Below, in pieces: positions 8,245 to 16,805 of a DNA stretch of 64,000 bases (the stretch's first letter is position 1; each line of letters starts with the position of its first letter). The notes under the pieces were generated by a model. The model saw only the letters and a program-made list of their open reading frames with translations, ran no database searches and was not told the origin of the DNA. Source of the stretch: Rubrobacter marinus (GTDB taxonomy: Bacteria > Actinomycetota > Rubrobacteria > Rubrobacterales > Rubrobacteraceae); the NCBI RefSeq assembly GCF_011492965.1, contig NZ_CP045121.1, positions 1,054,001 through 1,118,000 of the forward strand, written 5' to 3'. A program made the translations under genes and the position numbers.

Positions 8245-9078
8245 CTAGTCCCCGGCTAGTAATTCGGGGTCCAGGATCCAACCCTCGTCCCGGTCGCACT
8301 CCTCGGGGACGCCCCACCCCTCGTCCCTCTTCGTGTACGCCCACGCCGCCTGCACCGCGCACAGCAGCGAGTCGAGCTCGTCGGCCATGGGGTCCGCGAC
8401 GAGGCGGGAGCGCCACGCCTCGCCGACCCCGACGGTGAACCCGTACGCCTCTTCGAGTACCCCGGAGCCGAGCCCGGCGACGAGCTTCTCGCGCGCCTCC
8501 CGGTGCTCGTCCGTCTGCTTGCTCCGCTCGTCGCTCTTGTAGCCCTCCCTCCCCAGAAACCGGCGGGCGACCACGGCGGGGTACGCCTCGACCGCCACCC
8601 GCCCGTCCGGAACGGGGCGGCACGGCTCGACGCTCACGCCGGAGCGAAGCAGCAGCGGCGCGCCGCGGTAGAACATCTTTCCGACCGGCACCCGGAAGAG
8701 CCTCATCGCGCTCGTCGAGCGGGAGCGGCGGTCCGCGAGCCTGTAGCGGAACTTGGAGCCCGGCGGCCTCAGCGCCATGTCGCTCTTGATGGCGTCTTCG
8801 AACTCGTCCTTGGACGTGCGGGAGACCTTGCCGACGTAGCCCTCCCAGGACGGCGGCCAGCCGAGCGCCTCGACCAGCCCGCGCGGCTGGCCGAAGGGGA
8901 AGTCCATCCCGCACACCCAGGGGCCGTCGCTCGCCAGAAAGGCCTCGAGCTCCTCGAAGCTCGTCAGCGTCTCGGAGCCCTCCGCCCGCATGACGCGCCC
9001 CTGAAGGGCGCAGGACACCAGGATCAGGGGCTTCCTCCGGCTCGGGGTGCTCGTGAAATCCAGGCCGTAGATCCTCAC
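8245..9078 (-). CDS. DUF429 domain protein
   Basis: Encodes 277 aa starting VRIYGLDFTSTPS, with MDFPFGQP and the GVSVEPCRPV and EAYPAVVARRF blocks typical of DUF429, a family with an RNase H-like fold. Acidic residues in the first and second blocks (GLDFTS, GMDFPF) would fit metal-dependent nuclease chemistry, but no activity is established. The start is GTG 9078, where a TAGAAT -10 ends 7 nt upstream, so the mRNA is probably leaderless. A longer frame extends upstream through arginine/serine-rich codons without a ribosome-binding site and is not used. Confidence 0.8.
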   Translation of the reverse strand: MRIYGLDFTSTPSRRKPLILVSCALQGRVMRAEGSETLTSFEELEAFLASDGPWVCGMDFPFGQPRGLVEALGWPPSWEGYVGKVSRTSKDEFEDAIKSDMALRPPGSKFRYRLADRRSRSTSAMRLFRVPVGKMFYRGAPLLLRSGVSVEPCRPVPDGRVAVEAYPAVVARRFLGREGYKSDERSKQTDEHREAREKLVAGLGSGVLEEAYGFTVGVGEAWRSRLVADPMADELDSLLCAVQAAWAYTKRDEGWGVPEECDRDEGWILDPELLAGD

Positions 9079-9084
9079 CCCGGC

Positions 9085-9091
9085 TATTCTA
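9085..9091. promoter_or_regulatory. Overlapping divergent -10 elements
   Basis: TATTCTA reads as -10 TATTCT on the plus strand (for the Imm50-like gene, about 32 nt downstream) and TAGAAT on the minus strand (7 nt before the DUF429 GTG). One near-symmetric hexamer could thus serve both directions. Confidence 0.5.
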
Positions 9092-9122
9092 CAGGCGTAC
9101 GGAGACCGCCGGATGGGGGACG

Positions 9123-9524
9123 ATGGAGATAAAGAACGCGCAGGCCCTGACCGGACCCTTCGGGCGCTGGCCATCCTTCCACGACGCCGAGGTCGTCTCC
9201 GTGCTCCTCGACCGCCGGGGCGACGAGGGCCCGACGCTCACCGCCGAGATACTAGTCTTCGGGACGGGTCAGACCGACGAGCGGGGTTCCCGCGCAAAGG
9301 GAACCGAGGTGCTGGCGACGCTACGGTTCTCCTCCGTCGAGCTCCACGACCTCGTCGAGTTCAATCGCCAGAACGTGCTGTTCTCCCTGGAGCTCTCCGA
9401 GCTCGAGCCCAAGGGGGGCGGGCGCAGGTATCGGGTGGACATGAACCCGTCGTACGGCTGCGGCGCCTCGTTCGAGTGCCGCGCCGTCGAGGTGGTCTCG
9501 GTCGATCCTCCGGATGAGCCTTGA
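9123..9524 (+). CDS. Imm50-like immunity protein family member
   Basis: Encodes 133 aa beginning with ATG 9123 after GGGGGACG. It carries the Imm50-type pattern GPFGRWPSFHDAEV (near residue 11), a central VELHDLVEFNRQNVL and a C-terminal YGCGASFECRAVEVV. Imm50 proteins are proposed antidotes in polymorphic-toxin loci, but no toxin gene is next to this one, so it may be an orphan immunity gene or a family member with another role. The gene is isolated between a divergent promoter and a strong terminator. Confidence 0.65.
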   Translation: MEIKNAQALTGPFGRWPSFHDAEVVSVLLDRRGDEGPTLTAEILVFGTGQTDERGSRAKGTEVLATLRFSSVELHDLVEFNRQNVLFSLELSELEPKGGGRRYRVDMNPSYGCGASFECRAVEVVSVDPPDEP

Positions 9525-9539
9525 TCGGGCCTCGCGCGG

Positions 9540-9580
9540 CGGAGGGGGCGGGACCCATGTTGCGGGTCCCGCCCCCTCCG
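9540..9580. terminator. Strong bidirectional terminator
   Basis: A perfect 17-bp stem (9540-9556 with 9564-9580) closed by a 7-nt loop lies between the converging Imm50-like and DUF4268 genes, 15 nt and 35 nt past their stop codons. T-rich sequence is short on both sides. Confidence 0.75.
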
Positions 9581-9615
9581 CTCTTCCGGGCGCCGGAGGT
9601 TAGCTTGTGGATGCG

Positions 9616-10707
9616 CTACAACTGGAGCCGGGAGACGTGGGGCCTCATGGCCTTCTCCAGCCGGATCATGGCGTCTATCATCTGATCCTGGAGCTCGGGC
9701 CAGGCCTCGTCGTCCGCGTAGCCGGCGTCGTGGATGGGGTAGCGGACGCGGCGCGCGCTGGAGTCCGCCGCCCGCTGCCAGTCGAGGGGGGCTCCGAAGT
9801 TGTAGGAGATGGCGTCCTCGGTCGCCTGGAGGGCGTTGAAGACGAGATCGTTCTCGCTCCGCCGTTCCTCGCCCCGGTGGATGAAGAGCTCGACGCCCGC
9901 GTCGTGCTCCCCGACGAAGTAGTTGTAGCTGAGCCCCGCGACCCCGGCGCCCGCCCCGACGGACCTCTCCCGCGTCGGCTCGACCTCCGCGTGGAGCCTG
10001 GTGCGCTCGGTGGCCTTCTCCAGAAGCTCGGTCCAAAACTGGTAGAGGACGAGGCCCGTCGTGTCGCGCGCCACGGGAGGAGCTTGCGTCGCGACGCCGC
10101 CGGCCGCGGACGCCTCCTCGGCCTCCGCGGCCGAGACGGCCGGAGGGGCTTCGCCGAACGCCACGTCCGTCGCGTGGCCGCCGGCCGGCGTCGCGACGGG
10201 GGCGTCCGGCTCACCCACGAGCGGCGTCGGGGCGGACGGAGCGCCGGGCGTGCCTACGGGCACGGCCTCCGGTGCCGGGCCCGAGATCAGGGTCATCATC
10301 GGGGCGGGGGGCGAGTCGTCGATCCTGAACGCCTCGACCTTGAGGAGGTAGAGGGCGGCGCGGGACATCTCGTTCATCCAGGAGACGGCCGCGAGGTGCT
10401 CGGGTCTGGCGTCGGACACGATCCAGACGCCCGTCGTGGCCCGGACGGAGGCGAGGGAGGTCAGAAGCTTGCCGAGGCCCACGTCGCCGCTCTCGCCCGG
10501 CTCGTTCTCTATGACCACCGCGCCCCCCGAGGGGTCGCGCGCCACGATCCCCGCCGGGGAGGCCGTCCCCTCGTCCTGCACCCCGGAGAGCGAGATCCCC
10601 GCCGCGTCGTTCAGGACGTCGAGGTTCTCCTGGAGCCAGGCGGTGAAGTTCGACCCACCCGACCCGTACATCTCACCAACCGGTACCTTTTTCAGCCTGC
10701 CGATCAC
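9616..10707 (-). CDS. DUF4268-type protein with PD-(D/E)XK-like N-terminal domain
   Basis: Encodes 363 aa. Residues 20-150 resemble the DUF4268-associated nuclease-like domain (FTAWLQENLDVL, then IVARDPSGGAVVIENEPG, where D, E and N fit a PD-(D/E)XK core, and KVEAFRIDDSPPAP). Residues 150-225 form a Pro/Ala/Val-rich linker. Residues 225-360 match DUF4268 (LYQFWTELLEKA, FIHRGEERRSENDLVF, LDWQRAADSSARRVRY). Such proteins are often annotated as possible restriction or defence nucleases; activity here is unproven. GTG 10707 has GGGAGGG 8 nt upstream. It stands alone on the minus strand. Confidence 0.7.
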   Translation of the reverse strand: MIGRLKKVPVGEMYGSGGSNFTAWLQENLDVLNDAAGISLSGVQDEGTASPAGIVARDPSGGAVVIENEPGESGDVGLGKLLTSLASVRATTGVWIVSDARPEHLAAVSWMNEMSRAALYLLKVEAFRIDDSPPAPMMTLISGPAPEAVPVGTPGAPSAPTPLVGEPDAPVATPAGGHATDVAFGEAPPAVSAAEAEEASAAGGVATQAPPVARDTTGLVLYQFWTELLEKATERTRLHAEVEPTRERSVGAGAGVAGLSYNYFVGEHDAGVELFIHRGEERRSENDLVFNALQATEDAISYNFGAPLDWQRAADSSARRVRYPIHDAGYADDEAWPELQDQMIDAMIRLEKAMRPHVSRLQL

Positions 10708-10878
10708 GCACGCCCTCCCTTCGCCCGACTGTCAAGACCCGAATGCTCCGCGACGGCCCGCGCGTCCGGGTCCTTCTCGGAGCACCCCGGAACGGCCGGC
10801 CCCGCCGGCCCTCCTCTACGTCTTGCCCCCCGGGAGGGCTTTTGGTCACCCGCCCCGACTTTCGCCGGCGCGGTGCCC

Positions 10879-11462
10879 CTAGTCCTCGATCTTGCCGTCC
10901 AGCCAGCCGACCAGGGTCTTGCGGTCCTTGTTCTCCTTCTCGTAGGCTCTGGCCCCTTGAGCTCGTCCTCCGAGAGGCCTTCGAGCTTCTCCTTGGCCTC
11001 GTCCACGCTCATGTCGTCGTAACCGCCGACGGGGGCGCCACCCCGCGCCCCTTTGCGGGCCTTCTTGGCTGCCTTCGTGTTGCCGACGTGCTGCTTGCCC
11101 TGCTTCGAGCCTTCGCGCTTCCTGCGCTCGGTCTCTTCCTTCTCCTCTTCGCTCATCTCCTCCCAGGCCTTCTTCGGGAGGTAGCGCTTGGTCTCCCCGT
11201 CCTCCCCGCGGGCGTTCGCCTCGCCCTCCTTCGTCTGCCACTCCTCCTCGGTCCACTCCTCGAGGTGCTTCTGCGACTCGTCCTTCTCGCCCTTGTAGCC
11301 GCCGCCCTGCTTCTCGTACTCCCGCGCCAGGAGCTGCGACTTGCGGGCGCTCCACTGGCCAGGCTTGCCGCCCTTGTCGGACTCCTTGATCTCCTCCTTC
11401 AGCTTCTCCCTGAGCTCCGGATCGGTGTACTTCTCCTCGTAGTCCTTCTTGTTCTTCGACAC
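10879..11462 (-). CDS. DUF5872 family protein (stitched across one frame change)
   Basis: A highly charged protein of about 195 aa with family blocks YTDPELREKLKEEI, KGGKPGQWSARKSQLLAREY, RYLPKKAWEEMS and KQGKQHVGNTKAAKKAR. The C-terminal part (RAYEKENKDRKTLVGWLDG) continues in another frame; one extra G in the GGGG run near 10960 would join them, so the real stop is taken as 10879. GTG 11462 follows GAGAGGAGAT. The abundance of K, E and G suggests a soluble, possibly desiccation- or nucleic-acid-related protein, but the function is unknown. A GATAAT-like -10 lies about 125 nt upstream. Confidence 0.75.
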
Positions 11463-11765
11463 GGGTGGATCTCCTCTCTCGAGCGTCGGTGCTCGCGCCG
11501 ACGACGGCGCAGGACGCGCATGCCGTCGAAGGGCGTCCCCCGTCTCCTCGTCCGGCACGACCGCTCCAAGCCGTCGCTTCGAGCATTATCCTCGCGACGG
11601 TACAGGGGGGAGACCGGCGTCGCTGTCGTAGCTTATACAGGCGACGTGCTCCCCCCGAAACCGCGCGGAAGGGACCGCAGACGCCGTCCGAACGCGCATG
11701 CGTGCGGTTTTCGCCCATGCTACGATGGTTGCGTTTCGGGCGATCCTGGGGAGAAGGAGGAGAGC
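11463..11765 (+). other. Divergent intergenic region before the alcohol dehydrogenase
   Basis: A 303-bp gap with no gene seen. Possible -10 elements are TACGAT at 11721-11726 (plus strand, toward the dehydrogenase) and a GATAAT-like element near 11586 on the minus strand (toward the DUF5872 gene). AAGGAGGAGAGC precedes the dehydrogenase start. Confidence 0.5.
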
Positions 11766-12893
11766 GTGAAGAGTCGGGCGGCGGTGCTTTACGGGGAGGG
11801 CCAGGAGTTCAAGCTGGAGGAGATCGAGGTAGACGACCCGAAGGAGAACGAGGTCCTCATACACCTGGCGGCCACGGGGCTGTGCCACTCGGACTACCAC
11901 ATGGTGACGGGTGAGTACGGGCCGCTGCACTTCCCGATGATCGGCGGTCACGAGGGCGCGGGCGTGGTGGAGAAGGTAGGGCCGGGCGTAACGAAGGTCA
12001 AGCCCGGAGACCACGCGCTCCTGACCTTTATCCCGTCTTGCGGACACTGCCGCTTCTGCTCCATGGGCCTGGGGTTCCTCTGCGACCGGGGGGCGAACAT
12101 CATCCTCGGCCCCCAGCTCGACGGCACCTTCCGCATGCACACGGAGGGCGGCGACGACGCCGGACAGTTCTGCCTCATCTCGACCTTCAGCGAGTGGACG
12201 GTGGTTCCCGAGGCCTCGATCGTGCCCATCGGCGAGGACCTGCCGATGGACAAGGTGTGCATCGTCGGTTGTTGCGTGCCGACCGGCTTCGGCTCGGCGG
12301 TCAACAAGGCCGACGTGCAGCCCGGCGAGACCGTCGTCGTGTACGGCATCGGGGGCGTCGGGATCAACGCCATCCAGGGGGCGGCCGTGAAGGGGGCGGC
12401 GAGGGTCATCGCCGTGGACCCGGTGGACTTCAAGCTGGAGATGGCCGAGGAGCTGGGCGCCACCCACACCGTCAACCCCAACCAGGAAGACGCGGCGGAG
12501 AAGGCGATCGAGCTGACCAACGGCGTCGGCGCGGACAAGGCCATAATCACCATCGACAACGTGCTGCCGGAGCACATCGGACAGGCGTTCAAGGCCATTC
12601 GCAAGGGCGGTCGCGTCGTCGTCACCGGCATCGCGAACTACAAGCACCAGCACATAGACGTCTCGCCCTTCGAGCTGACGCTCTTCGCCAAGGAAGTGGT
12701 GGGCAGCATGTACGGGGACTCGCCCGTGTACGCCGACCTCGCGCGGTACCTCGAGCTCTACCGGGCCGGCATCCTGAAGGTCGACGAGCTGACCACCAAG
12801 ACCTACTCGCACGACCAGATCAACGAGGGCTACAAGGACATGCTCGACGGCAAGAACATCCGCGGCGTCATCGTCTACGACTGGGCGAGGTAG
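11766..12893 (+). CDS. NDMA-dependent zinc alcohol dehydrogenase (Rxyl_3153 family)
   Basis: A 375-aa medium-chain zinc alcohol dehydrogenase. The catalytic zinc site is GLCHSDYH (C and H near residues 38-39) with GGHEGAG. The structural zinc lobe is CGHCRFCSMGLGFLC, and the Rossmann motif is GIGGVG near residue 198. Overall pattern and context fit the nicotinoprotein alcohol dehydrogenases first defined from Rubrobacter, which keep NAD(H) bound and need an external acceptor, in many hosts the mycofactocin system. No mycofactocin gene lies in the window, so that link is from family knowledge. GTG 11766 follows AAGGAGGAG at good spacing. MoxR starts 10 nt downstream. Confidence 0.87.
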   Translation: MKSRAAVLYGEGQEFKLEEIEVDDPKENEVLIHLAATGLCHSDYHMVTGEYGPLHFPMIGGHEGAGVVEKVGPGVTKVKPGDHALLTFIPSCGHCRFCSMGLGFLCDRGANIILGPQLDGTFRMHTEGGDDAGQFCLISTFSEWTVVPEASIVPIGEDLPMDKVCIVGCCVPTGFGSAVNKADVQPGETVVVYGIGGVGINAIQGAAVKGAARVIAVDPVDFKLEMAEELGATHTVNPNQEDAAEKAIELTNGVGADKAIITIDNVLPEHIGQAFKAIRKGGRVVVTGIANYKHQHIDVSPFELTLFAKEVVGSMYGDSPVYADLARYLELYRAGILKVDELTTKTYSHDQINEGYKDMLDGKNIRGVIVYDWAR

Positions 12894-12903
12894 CGAACCC
12901 GCC

Positions 12904-13912
12904 TTGGACCTGCGCCGCGTCCACGAAGGGATCCGGGCGCAGGTAGTCGGCCGCGAGGAGGAGGCCCAACTCCTCCTCGCGGCCCTCGCAGCGGGCCGCG
13001 ACCTCCTCCTGGAAGGGCCGCCCGGCACCAGCAAATCCACCATCCTGCGCGCCGTCGCCTCCCTGAACGGCACCACTTTGCGCCTCGTCGAGGGGAACGC
13101 CGACCTCACGCCCGCGAAGCTCGTCGGACACCACAGCCCCTCGCGCGTCCTGAAGGAGGACTACAACCCCGACAACTTCGTCCACGGACCGCTCCCGCTC
13201 GCGATGCGGGACGGCGGCTTGCTCTACATCGAGGAGCTCAACCGCGTCCCCGAGGACACCCTGAACGCCCTCTTGAGCGCGATGGCCGAGCGCGAGCTCG
13301 CCATCCCGCGCGCCGGGACCGTGCGGGCGGAGCCGGGCTTCCGCGTGGTCGCGGCGATGAACCCCTTCGACAACATCGGCACGGCCCGCCTCGGCGGGGC
13401 GATCACCGACAGGTTGTGCCGGGTGCGCATGGGCTACCAGCCCGAGGGCGAGGAGCGGGACATCGTCTCCCGCCGCACGGGGAGCGCCGACGCCTGGCTC
13501 GTCCGGCTGGCCGTGCGCGCCGCGCGCCTCACCCGCGAGCACCCGGACCTGCGCATGGGCGCCTCCGTGCGCGCCGCCATCGACTTCGTGCTGATAGCGG
13601 AGCAGCTGGCGATGCTGCGCGGCGTCACGCCCTCCCTCGCGCCCGGGGACGAGGACGCGCGCCGCGCCCTCGTGGCGGCGGCGCAGACCGCCTTCTCCAT
13701 CAAGATCTCCGTGCGCGAGGCCTCGCGGCGTGCCGCAGACGAGATCGTCGAGGAGGTCGTGGACGCCGCCCTCGCCGAGCTAGCCCCCCGCCGGACGGCC
13801 CAGATGACCCGCGACCCGACCCGGACGACGGTCAGAGCGAAGCCCCGGATGGAACCGGTGACGGTGGCCGCCGGCCTCGACAAAGCACGGGCGGGGCCGG
13901 CGCGGCGCCCGC
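12904..13912 (+). CDS. MoxR-type AAA+ ATPase
   Basis: About 335 aa with Walker A GPPGTSKS (near residue 39), Walker B LLYIEELNRVPE, a sensor block VVAAMNPFDNIGTARLGG and the C-terminal lid. It resembles MoxR/ChlI-like ATPases that pair with a VWA protein to assemble or activate metal-containing enzymes. A TTG start at 12904 lies 10 nt after the dehydrogenase. The reading frame fails to end cleanly: past about 13800 it becomes Arg-rich while family-like sequence resumes in another frame at the VWA gene. The 3' end is therefore uncertain and probably hit by base undercalls. Confidence 0.8.
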
Positions 13913-14860
13913 GTCACGCGGGCGAGCGCCGCGCGGGTGTACGCCGGCGAGGAGGCTTACGGCGCGACGAAGCGGCGCTCGGTGGGGGGGAGGATGTACG
14001 CGTCCTTCGCCAGGGACCGCCCGGAGCTGGCCGAGCGGCTGCGCAGGAAAGGAGACCCGGCCGCGCTGGAGGAGGCGCTCGCGGGCGAGGACGGCGACCC
14101 GCTGGAGATCCTGGGCGAGATGGCCGACCTCTACGACCGGGCGGACCTGCGCGCCCTCGCGCGGCGCCTGGCGCGCGAGCTCGTCGTTCGCGCGGCGCGG
14201 CGCAACGTCGCCGGCCGCGGCGGGCGGGGCCGCCTCGCGAGCGTGCCCTACGCCGGTCAGGGGGCGGAGCTGGACCTGGACCGCTCGCTGGAGCGCGTCC
14301 TCGCCACGCCTCACCCGTCCGACGAGGACCTGCACGTGCTCGACCGCAGGCACCACCGGCGTGCCTACGCCCTCGTCCTCGACGCCTCGGGCTCGATGAA
14401 GGGCCCGGCGATCTTCCGCGCCTCCCTCGCGCTTGCGACCTTCGCCGCGCGCGTGGCGCCGGACCCCTTCGCCGTCGTCGCGTTCTGGCGCGAGGCCGCC
14501 GTCCTCAAGGGGCTCCACGAGGACGTCCCCCTGGACGCGCTCCTCGACCGCGTGCTCTCGCTCCCCGGCCGCGGCCTCACCGACGTCGGGCTCGGCCTCA
14601 GGGTCGGCCTCGAAGAGCTCGAGGGCGCCGACACGCAGGAGCGGACCGGCCTCCTGTTCAGCGACGGCCTGCAAACGGCGGGGGAGCCGGCGGAGCCCAT
14701 AGCCGCGGCCTTCCCGACCCTGCACGTCGTGGCGACCGGCCGGAGCGAAGAATCCCTCGCCCGCTGCCGCCGGCTCGCCGACCTCGGCGGCGGGCGCTGC
14801 GCCCGCATAACGGCGGCGGGAGACATCCCCGCCGCCGTAAACTCCTGTCTCGCGGCGTAG
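13913..14860 (+). CDS. VWA domain protein (MoxR partner)
   Basis: About 315 aa. The N-terminal helical part begins near AARVYAGEEAYGATKRR. The C-terminal von Willebrand A domain has the MIDAS motif LDASGSMKG, a threonine-containing GRGLTDVGLG loop and LLFSDGLQTAG. This architecture follows MoxR genes widely. The start is taken as GTG 13913, but it could be GTG 13937, or the gene could be a continuation of the preceding one if two bases are missing between them. The stop at 14860 is secure. With MoxR it probably forms a chaperone-like complex (inference). Confidence 0.75.
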   Translation, partial: VTRASAARVYAGEEAYGATKRRSVGGRMYASFARDRPELAERLRRKGDPAALEEALAGEDGDPLEILGEMADLYDRADLRALARRLARELVVRAARRNVAGRGGRGRLASVPYAGQGAELDLDRSLERVLATPHPSDEDLHVLDRRHHRRAYALVLDASGSMKGPAIFRASLALATFAARVAPDPFAVVAFWREAAVLKGLHEDVPLDALLDRVLSLPGRGLTDVGLGLRVGLEELEGADTQERTGLLFSDGLQTAGEPAEPIAAAFPTLHVVATGRSEESLARCRRLADLGGGRCARITAAGDIPAAVNSCLAA

Positions 14861-15061
14861 GGCTGGACGGGGGCACGAGGCCGGAAGGTAGCCCGGTCCG
14901 AGCGGCTTCGCCCCTCGCGTTCGAGGCCGAGCGTGTAGGGGGGGCGCTTCGCGGGGCTCGTACCGTGCGACGACCGGGGACCTGCCCGGCTCTTCGTACT
15001 TCGGGGCGGCGCTAGGCGGCACGGGCCTTCGAGCGGGCTGTGCTTCGTCTCGTGCGAGCGT
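14861..15061 (+). other. Converging intergenic segment
   Basis: About 200 bp between converging genes. I see no gene or tRNA in it; the minus-strand methyltransferase terminator follows immediately. Confidence 0.5.
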
Positions 15062-15090
15062 GAGGGGCGGCCGTCCGACGGCCGCCCCTC
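15062..15090 (-). terminator. Terminator of the methyltransferase operon
   Basis: A near-palindrome with 14-nt arms (15062-15075 and 15077-15090), giving a stem of about 12 bp, lies 14 nt downstream of the minus-strand methyltransferase stop. It may also stop plus-strand transcription from the VWA gene. Confidence 0.7.
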
Positions 15091-15103
15091 GCGCTCCGGT
15101 AGG

Positions 15104-16177
15104 CTAGTTTTTGGTGGAGACGTAGTAGCTGTTCTGGACGTCGTGGGGGAGGTGTTTGACCTCGATGTTGGCGAACCCCGCTTCCCGAAGCATCTCCTGG
15201 GCCTTCTCCTCGCCCCACATGGTGCCCAGGCCGTCGCCGTCCTGCGCGAGCGAGACCGTCATGCAGTGCATGGTGGAGACGGTGTAGAGGAACGGGCCGA
15301 GGGGGTGGTCCAGGTTGTTGTGGACGTGGCTGGAGCCCGCTATGTCCTGCATGAGGTAGACGCCCTCCGGCTCGAGCGCGTTCGCTATGCCCTCGAGCAC
15401 GGCGGCGGGCTTCGCCTGGTCGTGTATCGCATCGAAGGTGGTGATGAGGTCGTAGCGCGCGGTCTCGCCGAGCTTCGAGGCGTCCCTGACCTCGAAGCGG
15501 ACGTTGGAAGAGCCGTCCCTTTCGGCCTCTTCCCGTGCCCGGGCTATCCCCTCCTCGGAGAGGTCGTAGCCGGTGAAGAAGCTGTTGGGGAAGGCGCGGG
15601 CCATGAGGTTCAGCGCGCGCCCGCTGCCGCAGCCCACGTCCAGGACCTCGATGCCCCTTTCGAGACGCGCGGTCAAGCCGGGGACGAGCGGCAGGATGTG
15701 GTCGATCAGGGCCGGCAGGACCGTCTGGCCGCTATCCTCGGCCATCACCTCCTGAAAGCGCGGGAAGTCGGCGTACGGCACGCCGCCGCCCTCGCGGAAG
15801 CACCCGACGATCCGGTCTTCGACCGATCCCAGAAGCGGGATGTACTGCATGAAGGCGGCGACGTTGTCCGGGGCGGCGTCCCTCGTCAGCGAGGCGGCGT
15901 GCTCGGGGGGGAGGCGGTAGGTGTCGCTCTCGGGATCGTGCTCGACGACCCCGCCGACGACCATAGCGCCCAGCCACTCGCGGACGTAGCGCTCGTCGAG
16001 GCCGGATGCCCCGGCGATCCCCTCGCTGGTGGCGGGCGGCATGTCCGCCATCGCGTCGAAGAGCCCGGTCCTGTGGCCGATGCTCGTCATCAGCGCGATC
16101 GCCCCGTCGTTCAGCACCCCGACCATCCGCTCGGCGAAGGCCTCCGCGGCTGCCGCATCCAAGTTCCTCGTAGTCAT
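15104..16177 (-). CDS. SAM-dependent methyltransferase with N-terminal winged helix (Rv2258c-like)
   Basis: Encodes 357 aa. Residues 1-100 form a winged-helix/dimerisation part (GLDERYVREWLGAMVVGGVV). From about residue 175 comes a class I methyltransferase with motif I VLDVGCGSGRALNLMA, an acidic loop FTGYDLSEEGI and FDAIHDQAKPAAVL. Similar proteins are small-molecule O- or N-methyltransferases; the substrate is unknown. ATG 16177 is preceded by AAAGGAGGATC. It is the last gene of a minus-strand operon with a small ORF and a YdhR-like monooxygenase, suggesting a shared small-molecule modification pathway (inference). Confidence 0.85.
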   Translation of the reverse strand: MTTRNLDAAAAEAFAERMVGVLNDGAIALMTSIGHRTGLFDAMADMPPATSEGIAGASGLDERYVREWLGAMVVGGVVEHDPESDTYRLPPEHAASLTRDAAPDNVAAFMQYIPLLGSVEDRIVGCFREGGGVPYADFPRFQEVMAEDSGQTVLPALIDHILPLVPGLTARLERGIEVLDVGCGSGRALNLMARAFPNSFFTGYDLSEEGIARAREEAERDGSSNVRFEVRDASKLGETARYDLITTFDAIHDQAKPAAVLEGIANALEPEGVYLMQDIAGSSHVHNNLDHPLGPFLYTVSTMHCMTVSLAQDGDGLGTMWGEEKAQEMLREAGFANIEVKHLPHDVQNSYYVSTKN

Positions 16178-16234
16178 GATCCTCCTTTGCTCGATTCCTT
16201 CGTGGGAGAGCCGCTGGCGGTTCGGCCTCCGAGG

Positions 16235-16396
16235 CTACGCCGCCGGACGGCGCCCCTCGCCGCCCTTCCGGCGTACCTTCCGCGTCGCCTGCGCCGTGGC
16301 CGTCGCGGACCGGACAGGAGGTCCGCTCCTGACCCTCCGCAGGTACTCCTCGCCCTGCCGGCGCCACGTCTCCCGGTCTCTCGGGTGGTGCGCCAT
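16235..16396 (-). CDS. Small basic protein, 53 aa, unknown
   Basis: The ATG at 16396 has GGAGGAG 8 nt upstream and opens a 53-codon frame ending TAG at 16235. The product starts MAHHPRDRETWRRQGEEYL and is rich in Arg, Gly and Ala. It sits between the YdhR-like gene and the methyltransferase on the same strand with 36-57 nt spacing, consistent with one transcript. Nothing indicates a function; the good ribosome-binding site and operon placement are the support. Confidence 0.5.
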   Translation of the reverse strand: MAHHPRDRETWRRQGEEYLRRVRSGPPVRSATATAQATRKVRRKGGEGRRPAA

Positions 16397-16432
16397 CGGT
16401 CGACTCCTCCGTTCGTTGCGACTCTCCTCCGC

Positions 16433-16768
16433 CTACGCCCTCCCGACGGCCGGGGTGGGGGTTCCGGACAGCCCCCGCGTGACGCGCGTCGGCCCTTCCA
16501 GGACGGCGAAGTCCCTGACGGTGAGGTCGCCGAAGTGCGGGTTCGCCAGCATGCCCTTGTAGATGTCCGTCTCCCTGTAGTCCTCCATGGCCTGCCGGTC
16601 GCGCCAGGCGTAGACGCCCCCGTAGGTGTTCGTCTCCGCGTCGGCGAGCCAGGTCTTCGAGACGAGGCCGGGGAGCCCGGCGAACGCCGGGGCGATGGCC
16701 TCGCACTGGTTCCGGTACTCCTCCTCGCTTACATCCTCGAGGCGGAAGTTGACGATCATGACGTGCAC
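16433..16768 (-). CDS. YdhR-like putative monooxygenase
   Basis: Encodes 111 aa with the dimeric ferredoxin-like fold pattern of the YdhR/ABM group: MIVNFRLEDVSEEEYRN, a central FAGLPGLVSKTWL, NTYGGVYAWRDRQAMEDY and a C-terminal DFAVLEGPT. These small cofactor-free or stress-linked monooxygenases act on aromatic or other electron-rich substrates. The start is GTG 16768 after GAGAGGAGC; ATG at codon 4 is an alternative. It lies 37 nt downstream of the thioredoxin-reductase fusion on the other side, so it could share its transcript. Confidence 0.8.
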   Translation of the reverse strand: MHVMIVNFRLEDVSEEEYRNQCEAIAPAFAGLPGLVSKTWLADAETNTYGGVYAWRDRQAMEDYRETDIYKGMLANPHFGDLTVRDFAVLEGPTRVTRGLSGTPTPAVGRA

Positions 16769-16805
16769 GGCTTGCTCCTCTCCGGTGGGGCGTTGCGCTC
16801 TCTCT

